From Eledone cirrhosa (taxonomy: Eukaryota; Mollusca; Cephalopoda; Octopoda; Eledonidae), in NCBI GenBank assembly GCA_964016885.1, contig OZ024745.1, positions 55,102,300 through 55,166,299 on the forward strand: 64,000 nt of DNA, read 5' to 3'. The position numbers and the translations under genes are program-made. Positions within the stretch are counted from its first letter, which is position 1. Each line of letters starts with the position of its first letter. Below, in pieces: positions 52,685 through 63,120 of this stretch. The notes below the pieces were generated by a model. The model was not told where the DNA came from and made no database searches. It saw only the letters and a program-made list of their open reading frames with translations.

Positions 52685-53746
52685 TTCATATATACAATAT
52701 ATGCTATTTTCCTTGAATGATCTGACATTAGGCGAGGAATATTAGAACAACAATTTTAATTTTACAATCTCCTAACAAATGTTCAAATCCCATTTAAATG
52801 ACAGCATATTATGCTTCGGGGTCCTGGTCTATTACGATATAACGAAAATATATGAGGATGTCAAAATAAAGGTTCATATCTGTTGAAGAAATGAATATCA
52901 TTCTGGTCTGTGGATGGTTAAGGAGAAAACACAACACAACACAGGGGAAAATAATGCAAACGCTATTACTACATTTTAAGGTGTATATCAATAAATCAGC
53001 AAATAGAATTTCAGTTATATTTATGCTTGCATTGAAATATTAAGTAATTTCACAACGATATGTATATATTATTTACTAGTGCTTTTTCGAAATACGATAG
53101 ACTTCATATATTTTACTGAAGTGTTTTGTAGAGTTACATAGGCTGATCACGTAAAATGATCATTCTTATTATCACCTTTGAACCAGCAGCAATGTTTTAG
53201 TAGTTGTTGTCATCTCATTCCATTTCTGACATCAATTATATTAGAAATTGTCCTGGGAAAAGGCAGCATAGACAGTTTTCCATCAAGATATACGTAATAT
53301 AATAATCTGAACTGTTGGCTTTATACACTTATGCATGATTTGTATCGTACAGACACATACACAGCAAAATTATGGAACCTGGGCATTTTCTTCCCTTTAT
53401 TAATTATGTCTAATGTTACTTCTACAGAATTACTTGCAATAGTGTAACACTGTTTCTTGAATTGATACATTTCTCATGTGAACATCTATGTAGGGATGAA
53501 TGTATGACCGTATGGATGCTTTCTGATTATTCTATGTATTGTTCAAAATTTTAAGTTCAATTTTCGCGACCGTATGTAGCTTATGAAATGAAGCGCTGCT
53601 TTCATTCTCCAGGGAACCACATTCATAATATTTTTACTATGCTGGGGTTATATATCCCGTAGCTCCAATTATAATATGTATGAAACTGAACCTGTATTTT
53701 GGATATTAGATATGTAAAATCAACATCAATTGTCCGTAGTTATAAT
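52685..53746. other. AT-rich stretch, nothing recognised
   Basis: No feature found; the last 18 bases are the left target duplication of the following SINE. Confidence 0.4.
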
Positions 53747-53923
53747 TGTTTCTACGTTAGGCACAAGGCCAACAATTATCCAGTGCATTACTGGTACTTT
53801 ATTTTATCGACCCCGTAAGGATGAAAAGCAAAGTTAACCTTGGCGGGATTTGAACACAGGGCCGTAACTCTATACGTCAAATCATGGCGTCCGACCCTCT
53901 ACCAATACTGCCAATCCAACCTT
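53747..53923 (-). mobile_element. Cephalopod SINE with 18-bp target-site duplication
   Basis: Complete reversed SINE: head 'ggattggcagtattggtaga', box B-like 'gttcaaatcccgcc' and central 'ggggtcgataaaataaagta'. The 18 bases 'attgtccgtagttataat' occur at 53729-53746 and again at 53924-53941, a perfect target-site duplication. This marks LINE-driven retroposition and sets the exact insertion boundaries. Confidence 0.85.
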
Positions 53924-54039
53924 ATTGTCCGTAGTTATAATGTTATTTTATTATTCTTACTACGTTGAGTGGATGGCTGAATCCTACAAACGCATCTTTT
54001 TTACTCTATGGTGGGGATTCCGACTATAACTAGCCAGTA

Positions 54040-54225
54040 ATATCTTGCCAGGCGGCGAATTAGCAGAGTCGATATAACGTCGGATAGAACGCTTAGCAGT
54101 ATTCATTCCGGCTCTCCTGCTCACTCAGAACAAATCCTCCTGCGGTCAACCTTTCATCCATTCAAGGTGAATGAATGAAGTGCCAGTCTAGTAATGGGAT
54201 TAATTCTATCTCTATATCTCTTTCC
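54040..54225 (+). mobile_element. Cephalopod SINE, diverged
   Basis: 'ggcggcgaattagcagagtcg', 'cgtcggatagaacgcttagcag' and 'ctcagaacaaatcctcctgcgg' follow a tRNA-like SINE head, then 'tcaacctttcatcc' and a decayed central block. Confidence 0.55.
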
Positions 54226-54266
54226 CAAATCCATTCTCTCTCTGTAGCCTTCTCTGGGAGAAATAT

Positions 54267-54464
54267 TTGCTATTTAGACTTGGAGAGGAGATGAGCTCCA
54301 CAAGGTTTAAAAGTGTCCTAGAAATCCTGTATTTCAATACGTCACCCCCACGATTTCCCGAGACGTTATGGGATAGAATACATCCAATATCTGATCAGCT
54401 GTATTCGCTTTTGGTCCGTATTTGTAAGAGCTGTAACATTGCAGTTGCCATTTGTTTACGTTAG
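54267..54464 (+). pseudogene. Possible piggyBac-like transposase fragment
   Basis: The 65-codon frame reads MSSTRFKSVLEILYFN and then LWDRIHPISDQLYSLLV. This resembles the piggyBac transposase block MSRxRFxxIxRxLHFxxN...L(W/Y)KIRPIxDxL, which lies before the catalytic aspartates. No catalytic DDD region is recognisable downstream. Call based on this single block. Confidence 0.4.
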
Positions 54465-55399
54465 CTCTCTTCTTTTCTCAATCTGCAATATGCAACGATG
54501 TGATCCGTCCATATCATCCTAGGTCCAGTCATTTTGGCATTATATGGTGCACAACTTAAGTTTCGAACGGGCCCATATGCGTAAGATGCGAAATCGTCCA
54601 TTCATATACTATTCCGCGGACGATGTATTATGATTGGTTTTAATGAATCTGATTATACTACACGCTAGACAACAATTTTGTACTTTTCCCAGAGCTACCA
54701 AATCTAGACTTATCTGAAGAGATTTCACTCGCTTTGTCTTAACTTCATGGATGGTATGTGAGTATTGCTGAGTGTCAACTATTTCTCCAATTCACACAAT
54801 ATCCTACAGATGATTGGTCCGGGGTTTCAGATTCGTCGGTCAAGAGCCCACATATATTACATCAAAGATCATATCAGTTAGCCATATACACACGCTTTTA
54901 GCAAGGTAGCTCTGCCGAGAACACTGAACCCGTAAGTAGTCGCGAACATTCAACATAATACTATATTTAGGTGTTCAGAATATAACGACATTATAAATTA
55001 GCCACATACGCTCATGATGGTACATTCGATCTAAAAGACAATCAAGGATGTAATTAATTCGCAGAACAATGAACTCCCCTAATTATATATAGATTTAAGT
55101 GCAACCTCATACGTGACTGTCTGTTGTTTTGCGATTATACACATATATTCACCACCACGCGCGCGCACCCACACACACACCAACACACAGGTACAAGTGA
55201 ACAGAAACACATTCACACAAATACTAACACTAACACACACATACGTATGCACAGGCACATACGTGAACACAAATATATTTAAGTAAGTTTGTGGGTGATG
55301 CAGGTTTGTAAATGTGTGCGCGTGGATATTGATATGCGTTCAGTAAAGAAGCACCATGCATACATTAAATTTCAATTATCATGTATCACTCTCTCTTTC
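54465..55399. other. Stretch without recognised genes
   Basis: Nothing recognised apart from a CA-rich stretch at 55150-55260. Confidence 0.4.
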
Positions 55400-55407
55400 G
55401 CTGGCAC

Positions 55408-57175
55408 ATTTCGGCCGAACGCCACCGGCTCCGAACGCCGCAGACCCGTTTCTCGACCTGGGCCGACGACCATCTTCTTGGACGCCGGCCCCAGGGCAAT
55501 TTAGCACCCTGGACGCCTTCGTCGACGCCAGCCGTAGCGCAGTAAATCGTTTCGACTTCCGCCACCGTTCCTAACGGTACAATATCTCACGGGGCGAACT
55601 CCTCGCTCTCCGCTCCCTCCTTAGCCGAGATGACATCGTCATCAAACCGGCGGACAAGGGAGGCGCCGTATGGTGTGGCGCACGGACCTCTACACGGCCG
55701 AAGCACTCAGGCATCTCTGTAACCCCCTCTTCTACCGCCCTCTACCCTCCGATCCCACCCCCCTCTACCAACAACAAGTCTCCTCCACCATCAAAGACCT
55801 TATCGCCTCCTCCCTCCTCCCCCCACCACTTCCCACCTCATCGTCCGCACCCCCCGCACCCCCACCATCTACTTCCTCCCCAAACTCCACAAACCCGACA
55901 ACCCCGGCCGCCACATCGTCTCCGCTTGCAACTGCCCCACCGAACTCATCTACGCCTTTCTCGACTCCATCCTCGCCCCCCTTGTCACCAACCTCCCCTC
56001 CCACATCACGGACACCAACCACGCCCTGCGCCTTTTCGACTCCTTCACCTACCCACCCGGCCCACAGCCCTTCCTCTTCACCCTAGACATCAAGTCCCTC
56101 TATACCGTCATCCCCCCACGCCGACGGCCTACGCGCCCTCAAACACTACCTCGACCTTCGCCCCTCCCCCATTCCCTCCACCCCCACCCTCCTTCGCCTC
56201 GCCGAGCTGGTCCTCACCCTCAATTGTTTCTCCTTCTCGGGTGAGTTTTACCAACAGGTCACGGGGGTAGCCATGGGTACAAGAATGGGCCCGAACTATG
56301 CCAACATTTTTGTTGGCCATGTTGAGGCCCAAATCTTTGCCCAGTACACCGGCCCCACGCCCGAACTGTACGGTCGTTACATTGACGACTGTATCGGAGC
56401 CACGACCCTCACCCGAGAACAGCTCGACTCCTTTCTCTCCTTCTTCTGCTCCTTCCACCCCTCCCTCCACCTCACCCCCTCTATCTCCACCACCCACGTC
56501 CACTTTTTAGACATCTCCGTCGCCTTCGACCCCTCCCACCACTCCCTCGTCACCTCCGCCTTCTTCAAACCCACCGACGCCCACTCTTACCTCGACTTCA
56601 CTTCTTCCCACCCCACCCACACTAAACTCTCCATTCCCTACTCCCAACTTCTCAGGATCCGCCGCCTCTGTAGCCGAGATGCTGACTTCGAGTCCCAGGC
56701 CCTTTCCCTAGTCAGCCATTTCATCCGCAGAGGTTACCCCCCCCCCCCCCCTCTCGTCCACACCGCTCTCACCCGCTCCCGTGATGTGTCCCGCTCCACC
56801 ACCCTCACCCCACGCCACCGCACACCCACCCACCGTATCCCCTTCCCCATCACCTACCACCCCTCCATCTTACCCCTCCACCGCACCATCCGCCGCCTCT
56901 TCCGACGCCTAGAGTCCGACCCCTCCACCTCCCACATCTTCGCAACCCCACCACTCCCCTCCTTCAAACGCGCACGCAATCTCCGCACCCTGCTCGTCCA
57001 CAGCTCCCTACCTCCCAACCCACGCGATGTCCCCCCCCCGGTTCCTTTCCCTGTTCTAGGCCCCGCTGCAACACCTGTCCCCACATCACCAACACCACCA
57101 CCTTTCAGGGCCCCAACGGACACTCTCTCTCTGTCCGGCATGCCTTCCGCTGCACCTCCTCCAACCTAGTCTACG
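55408..57175 (+). pseudogene. PLE reverse transcriptase, frameshifted
   Basis: Blocks in order: DDIVIKPADKGGAV (about 55625-55670), VWRTDLYTAEAL after a shift (55670), IYFLPKLHKPDNPGR (about 55865), FLFTLDIKSLYT (first catalytic Asp, about 56070), a shift in CCCCCC near 56113, GVAMGTRMGPNYANIFVG (56265-56318), YGRYIDDCIGA (second catalytic pair YIDD, about 56366-56398), HFLDISVAFD, HSYLDFTSSHP, KLSIPYSQLLRIRRLC, and, after another shift in a C run near 57040, the zinc-binding linker CSRPRCNTCPH. The catalytic residues are intact although the frame is not. Confidence 0.82.
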
Positions 57176-57429
57176 ACTTATGTCGGACAGACGGGACGTC
57201 GCCTGGCGGACCGATTCACTGACCACCTCCGGGATATTCGTCTCGGTGGTAGTTCCCCACTCGCCCGCCACTTTGGTGGCCCTGGACATTCCGCACGCCA
57301 TCTCACAGTCTGTGGCCTACTCCAATGCCACGGAACACCCGCCAATCGCCTTAGAGTCGAACAAAGAACTATCTTCATCTTACAGACCCACACTCCCCCC
57401 GGCCTGAACTCCCCACCCTTATTCCTTTA
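57176..57429 (+). pseudogene. PLE GIY-YIG endonuclease, N-terminal deletion
   Basis: Reading from about 57178: YVGQTGRRLADRFTDHL, RHFGGPGHSARHLTVCG, RVEQRTIFILQTHTPPGLNS, then a stop at 57427-57429. The GIY half is joined out of frame: the preceding SNLVYD lacks the usual run of residues before YVGQ, so a small deletion is present. Closely related to the fragment at 36296-36603. Confidence 0.8.
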
Positions 57430-57433
57430 GCCT

Positions 57434-58740
57434 TCGACCGCCCCCCTCCCCCACACTTATCCCCCACTAACACCACTAACACACCCCTCCTTTTCACCGC
57501 CCACCCCACAACTAACAATACTAACACCTCCACTCCACCCCTCATCCGACCACCCTTCCCCAGCTAACATACTAACATACCTCCCTTCTTCTCCTCCTCC
57601 CCCTCCTTATCACACGCACACACCCACCGGCACATATATACACGCGCTCACACTAAACACACACCCTACTACCAACACTAACCCTCACCGCCACACCTCT
57701 CACCCCCACATCTCCATCCCACCACCCCGCAACTAACCTGCTAACACCCCCTGACCCCAAACACACGAACACACGCACCCACTTCACCACCCACCCCACA
57801 CGCAACTAACATCACTAACACCCCAACCCCACACACACGTACCCATACACTCTCGTACACCACCAACTCTACACACCCTACCACCACTAACCCCCACTCA
57901 CACCTGCATTCAACCCTTCCCCACCTCCCGTATACTAACACCCACTAACACCCCTTCATCAAACTACACACACACCAGTACACCACACTCCCTCCATAGA
58001 ACTACACACACCCTTCTCTCCCCGCTCCACCCACACCCTCGCTCCACACTCACTCATCCCACTAACATCTCTACTAATACACACACACACACCCTCCTCA
58101 CTCCAACGTTCACACCTACCCATCCTCGCCCCTTTACCATTCCACCGACTGCTGCTATGCCCTCTGTCCACCTCCCAGCACAAACAGACACACAGCACTC
58201 CCACTGCTTGACCACTTCCTGTTGCGCGCGCACCCCACATCTCTCCTCTTCCGACCATCTCTTCATGGAATACTCGTATGTGGAACTTGACCACCACAGA
58301 ATCCACTAAACCTCATAGGATTTTACCAACTTTTCAACCATCCTCTTACGGAATCACCTATATAACTCACCCACACACACACCCCAAAAACATTTTTTTC
58401 TCCACACGCCACCTACACCCACAACATGCTTAAACCCCACACACACGTGCTTTCCACCACATATTTACACCCTCAGCCTCCTGATTCCTCTCCCCCCCAC
58501 CCCTCTATCCACACACGCACAGACACTCCGACCTACAACCCCTCCCACACACACCTCTTCCTGAACATGCAACCCCGTTCTTCCCCCAACCCTTACTTTC
58601 ATATACACACACACACACACGTACACCTACACACACACACCACCTTCAGCCCTCCCCGCTCGGACACCCCGTCTCCCTCTCCACACTCCACCCGCCACCA
58701 CCCCTACACACCCCACACCCTTCCACCACCAGTTTTACCC
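57434..58740. other. C- and CA-rich tail of the PLE
   Basis: Low-complexity DNA built from ACC, CACA and 'ccactaacacc' runs. Frames here on both strands are compositional artefacts. Confidence 0.7.
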
Positions 58741-58926
58741 CCCTTTTAATTTCAGTTTATTTTGATCATGCTTTTATATTTAATTTTATTTCATTCCTTG
58801 TATTTTGAACATGCTTTATTTTTATCTTTATTTTTTATTTTTTCATTCGCACCGTTTCCTTTCGCTATATGTCTCTCCACCACTCCCCTACACACCCTTT
58901 GAACTCTGTTCCCACACACTTCTCAC

Positions 58927-58957
58927 CTGAGGAAGGGCTTATGCCCGAAACGTCGTT
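58927..58957 (+). other. Hammerhead-like hairpin at PLE end
   Basis: CTGAGGA, a GGGC/GCCC stem II with TTAT loop, GAAAC, and GTT as a possible cleavage triplet. One extra A lies between the core and stem II, and no stem I can be formed, so it is probably inactive alone. Similar 'ctgaggaagggc...gcccgaaacgtc' sequences are common in Penelope-element ends. Confidence 0.45.
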
Positions 58958-59039
58958 CCCCACCACCACCCCACTCTCCAGAGCGTGAAATTAATAAACA
59001 TTCGTTGTACTGCCTCTCTGTTTTGTTCCTGTTCAATTT

Positions 59040-59216
59040 TTTCCATTATATATATATATATATATTATTTACATAATACACAACATAAATAGCTCTGTAC
59101 TATCAGTAGGGCCCTCTTCTTTCCTTTACGGAAATACATAACACACAGACGACACAGACACACACACACACGCGCGCGCGCGCACACACACACACACGCG
59201 CACGCACATACACACT

Positions 59217-59300
<84 letters not shown>
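59040..59300. repeat. Microsatellite cluster (TA, CA/CG, TA, GA)
   Basis: TA at 59046-59065, CA/CG repeats at about 59155-59231, TA at 59232-59268 and GA at 59269-59299. Confidence 0.9.
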
Positions 59301-59302
<2 letters not shown>

Positions 59303-59470
59303 CAGGGAATATATTTTAAAACAAGATTTTTAAAATGTATACTCCATTTCTTTTTGCTTATACCTTATATTCTGCGCTCAGCTCTCATTAAATATTAATC
59401 TCACTACATTGCATCTCATCGGCTATAGGCATCGAATATATTATATCACAGTTCTTTCTCTTCTAGCCTT

Positions 59471-59471
59471 A

Positions 59472-59506
<35 letters not shown>

Positions 59507-59529
59507 GTATATATATATATATATATATA

Positions 59530-59582
<53 letters not shown>
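59471..59582. repeat. (TA)n microsatellite cluster
   Basis: Three TA tracts separated by 'cagta/tactgta'. The last directly abuts the foldback at 59587. Confidence 0.95.
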
Positions 59583-59586
<4 letters not shown>

Positions 59587-59587
<1 letters not shown>

Positions 59588-59930
59588 TAGAAAGTGAGGT
59601 TTTTTCACAAAATGAAAAGAAACGAGGTCTCCTACACGACTGAAAGTATAAGGAAAAAAGATGAAATCGAAAATGCAATTGGTGTCTTTTTTTAAATGTA
59701 TTTATTTGGTTCCTTTAGCGGTTTCGCAGTTCTTGTGCTTTTCAAAAGTAGAATTGAGATGGAGGGTTTGTGGCTTTTCTCATATCTGGTGAGAGAAAAA
59801 CCACAAACCCTCCATCTCAATTCTACTTTTGAAAAGCACAAGAACTGCAAAGCCGGTAAAGGAATCAAATAAATACATTTTAAAAAAAAGACTCCAGTTG
59901 CATTTTCAATTTCATCTTTTTTCCTTATAT
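59587..59930. repeat. Foldback of the 37925 repeat family
   Basis: Left arm (about 59587-59790, minus orientation) and right arm (59791-59930, plus orientation) are inverted copies of the repeat at 37925-38140. Each keeps the GCAG/CTGC stem and, in the left arm, GAAACCGCTAAAGG; the right arm reads GCAAAGCCGG. The hammerhead core box is lost in both. It lies between TA tracts. Confidence 0.7.
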
Positions 59931-60179
59931 ATATATATATATATATACACTCACACACACACACATATATATATATAATTGGTTGTTTTGGACGCCTCAA
60001 CAATGCAGATGTGTAAATCTCCAGGTAACAGAATCAGGTGGTAATGAGAGAGATGTAAGAGGAAATGTAGAATGAGACGTATAGGGTGTAGTGGAACGTT
60101 GGAAAGAGTGTAAAAATAATAACACGAGATAGAGTTACCTAGGAAGTGATTTAATTTTACTTTATTTCGGATTTCGCAT

Positions 60180-60225
60180 CCATCAACTGGGGATTTTCGG
60201 AGAGGAAAGCTTTTAGTCGGAGAGG
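60180..60225 (-). other. Degenerate hammerhead-like hairpin in PLE tail
   Basis: Minus strand TTGATG followed by GGAT/ATCC around GCGAA and then GAAATAA. The first core base and A9 do not fit, so only resemblance is claimed. Confidence 0.25.
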
Positions 60226-60691
60226 GGTCACATGTGGCCTCTGTTGTCTATCGTGTGTGTACAACTGAAATACTTTGTAGGGCGCGCATGCGTCGGAATA
60301 GCTGCTGTCAGACAAATGTCGAGGCAGGTCTTCTATACTAGAGTAGTGGGATGGTATCGTGTCAGTGCGTACGCATCTTCGATGCCAATTTCTTTTATTC
60401 AGCCTTTGATACTGGCAGGTGTGGTGTAGGTATTGGTAGTCTGCCTGCTTGTTGTCTGTCGCTCGATAGATGGTGCATCCGATATACACACAATAACAAT
60501 CGCTCGATTGCTACTGTGTATGTGTGTGTTGTTGTTTCATTTGTGTACACCAGCTATCTCGTCTCATTTCTCTCGGATCGATTATTTCTTTGTGGTCCGA
60601 GGCGTTTGATCCAAAGTGCTTCCTTGATTCTTAAAGTGCCGACGTTGCGTTCCGTCGCTAACACTGTGACAATAGGCCTTCCGTTTTTGTT

Positions 60692-60946
60692 TCAGCATTT
60701 GATTATGTGTTTCGGGAAAGACGAGGCCCTGGTGTTGATGTGCCCCTTGATCCGGACATGTAGTGCCTGGATGGTGCTACCAATGTAGAAGTCGTTATAA
60801 TTGTCACATTCTAGCTTGTATACGACGTACGTGCGTAAGCAACAGGTATTTTGGTGCATCGCACAGTTGGTGAGAGAACACGCGTCAACCAAATTCTCGG
60901 GTTTCCTGGAGAGGAATCTCCGTAGGGAGGGGCCCGAGTGGGTCAA
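60692..60946 (-). pseudogene. PLE GIY-YIG domain fragment
   Basis: The frame shows CCLRTYVVYKLECDNYNDFYIGSTIQAL then VRIKGH. This has the VVYKLEC and FYIGST strands of GIY-YIG, the conserved Arg in a shortened spacing, and His. It ends early at a stop after HIIKC, so the C-terminal half is shifted or lost. Confidence 0.75.
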
Positions 60947-61149
60947 GTGGATGTCGAGGCCCTCCCTCCGTATGGCCCTGCGGTTAGCGTTGGTGGTTTT
61001 CTCGCTCAGGTCCGGGATTTTAAGGGAAGCACTAGCCTTGCGTATTTCTCTGCCTCTTGCATCTGGTGTCTCTTACTCTGCTTGTAAATGAGGCTGGGTA
61101 TTCGTTTGTCTCCAGCATCCTGTGGAACCGATTGTATGAGCGACACCAC

Positions 61150-61860
61150 TCACGGGATCGCTGCATTTATTTTTAATCCACGTGTTCTCGTTCGTGATGT
61201 ACCCTCTTTTAGCACTGTTAGGTAGGGCAGATTTGTAGTGGATGAACAATCCCTGCAGGCTGCCTTGTGGTAGAAGTTGGCGTTGATCCCTCCTTGCTCC
61301 GTGATGTTGATTCGGACGTCGACGAGGGCAAGGGATCCGTCGTCGTTGGGGTGTTCAACACTGAAGTCAATATTCTCGTCCGTGTTGCTGAACGTCTCGT
61401 AAATCTCGTTCGCCATGGAAAGATGTGAAGATGAGGATGTCGTCCACGCATCTTGAGAAGAAAGCGACGGCGTTGGCGTTGCAGGTGTTGAGTGCCTTGC
61501 GTTTGAGGCTGTCCATGTGCGAGGTCGCTAGCACACTCGACAGGCTTGAGCCCATGGGTAGCCCTGAGGTCTGCCGGTATTTTTGGTCGAGAAAATTGAA
61601 ATATGTGTTGTCAACGTCGACGGATAGGACTTGGTGAATGTCAGTGGGGGTGAGCCCGAAGCAGTGTAGGTTGGTAGATTGAACACATTCCGTCAGTATA
61701 TCGACGGCCGGGAACGCCGTGACAGAGGTGTAAAGAGTGACCACATCAAGGCTGAAGGCATACCTGTTAGCCTTTCGTGTGTCGAGATCCATCTGATGTA
61801 GGCGCTCCAACAATTCCTCGAAGCTGTTGACGTCTCCCGGCAAGGTGTTCAGTGGAGTTT
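61150..61860 (-). pseudogene. PLE reverse transcriptase fragment
   Basis: Two overlapping minus frames (61843-61367 and 61416-61150). First: YAFSLDVVTLYTSVTAFPAV (first catalytic Asp), NTYFNFLDQKYRQTSGLPMGSSLSSVLA, and FFSRCVDDILIF, where the usual YVDD is CVDD. Second, after a frameshift: IDFSVEHPNDDGSLALVDVRIN and NFYHKAACR. The upstream part (to about 62160) is visible only as fragments. The Tyr-to-Cys change and the shift indicate a dead copy. Confidence 0.8.
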
Positions 61861-63120
61861 AAGTATTCTGGCTAGGAGCCATGACATTTTGTAGAGCGGT
61901 CCCTCCACGCTCGATACAATAGGCCTGATCTTCAGGTCGGGTCCATGTTTGTGTGTATTCACGAGGTGATAGAAGGCGGGTAGTCTGCTGTTCCTCTTGA
62001 GGAGGTTGTTTCTAAGATTCTTCGGGAGTTTCCGCCGGCCGCAGATGTTGGTCCAGGCGGCGTTGATGTGCTCCTCGATCTGCGCGGGAGTGATCGTATG
62101 ACTTTAGAGTAGAGGCTGTCATCGTCAAGGTATTGGAGGGCCAGGGTGTTGTAGGCCTCTCTGCTGATGATGCAGAATAAATTTCTCTTGTCGGTGTATG
62201 GGGGGGGGGGGGTAAATGAGGTTCCTCGATTTCAGGTTGGAGAGGGTGGAGAGTTGAGATTTAGTGAGGTTGTATGTTGTGCGTGTGTGTGTGTGTGTTT
62301 ATGTAGGATATTAGAGATAGAGTGTTTAAACTTGATGAGTTTAGTGTCGAGTTAGTGGTTGGTGGTTGGGGGGTGGAGTGGGTTGTCGAGGTGGTAAGTG
62401 GGGAACTTGGGGTGGGTTGTGTGGGTACTGTCATTTTCCGTAGTGCTGTTGATGGCGGTCACCCATTTAAATCGGTAAGCAGCTCGGCAGAAGTTGGCTT
62501 CGATGTCGAGTTTAAGTCTGTCGTCGAGCCGCTGTGAAAAGATGAACCTGGGTCCGAGGCGTAGGAATTCTAGCTTGTCGTTCGTGGGGGTCCGGTTAGG
62601 TCGGTGACCATGTGCGTCGCTTCGTTGAGGTATGGCTCGGTGTTGGTGGATGCGGCTGTGGCGGTTGTTATGTTGGTGTTTATTATGTGATCCTCGTCTG
62701 TCTGTTTGTTAGTGTCGATGTTTTCGTTGTGGAGTTTAAGCAAGGTCCACTCATATTTCCGCTTGAGCCGTTTTGTTTCATGTTGGACTCCGGAGTGGTA
62801 GCACTGGACGATTGCTTTTGTGGTTTTAAGGAGCAAGTCATTGGGTGTTAAGTGATGCGTCAGCTCTGAGAGTGTCCGTTTATGGATGTGTAATTGACGG
62901 TGGAGATGTCGCAGAATCTGTTTGATACACGAGCGATGTATGCGGTTAGCGGTGTTTTAAAAGGTTAGTGTACGTAGACATGCTTGTAAACGGGTGTTCC
63001 TTATGGTGACGGGGATACCATCGTTCTTTACGCAGCGTTTTAGGAAAATAATTTGACAGACAGCTTTGGCCCATTTCTCCGACAGTCTATTCGTGTCTGT
63101 TCTCTCTCTCACCCCCTTTT

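Larger units (their letters stand above)
55400..59030 (+). mobile_element. Penelope-like element, C-rich, with broken frames
   Basis: A nearly complete PLE on the plus strand: N-terminal region (55408 on), reverse transcriptase, cysteine linker, GIY-YIG, a long C/CA-rich tail (57434-58740) and a terminal segment with a hammerhead-like hairpin (58927-58957). The coding strand is strikingly C-rich and G-poor, unlike the rest of the window. Several frameshifts, mostly in C runs, break the frame. Confidence 0.8.
60150..63120 (-). mobile_element. Second Penelope-like element, minus strand, broken
   Basis: Minus strand: N-terminal region (about 63110-62164, with ICQIIFLKRCVKN-type and TKRLKRKYEWTLLKLHN sequence), the reverse transcriptase (61860-61150), a degenerate middle, GIY-YIG (60946-60692) and a tail with its last frame ending MDAKSEIK at 60157. 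Several frameshifts and stops. A run of about 14 C on this strand (plus 62200-62213) is one likely shift site. It belongs to a different PLE lineage from 55400, closer to classical Penelope/Poseidon types. Confidence 0.78.

Noticed and set aside
55765..57393. Gly/Val-rich and Arg-rich minus-strand frames in the C-rich PLE
   Set aside because: Antisense shadows caused by extreme composition.
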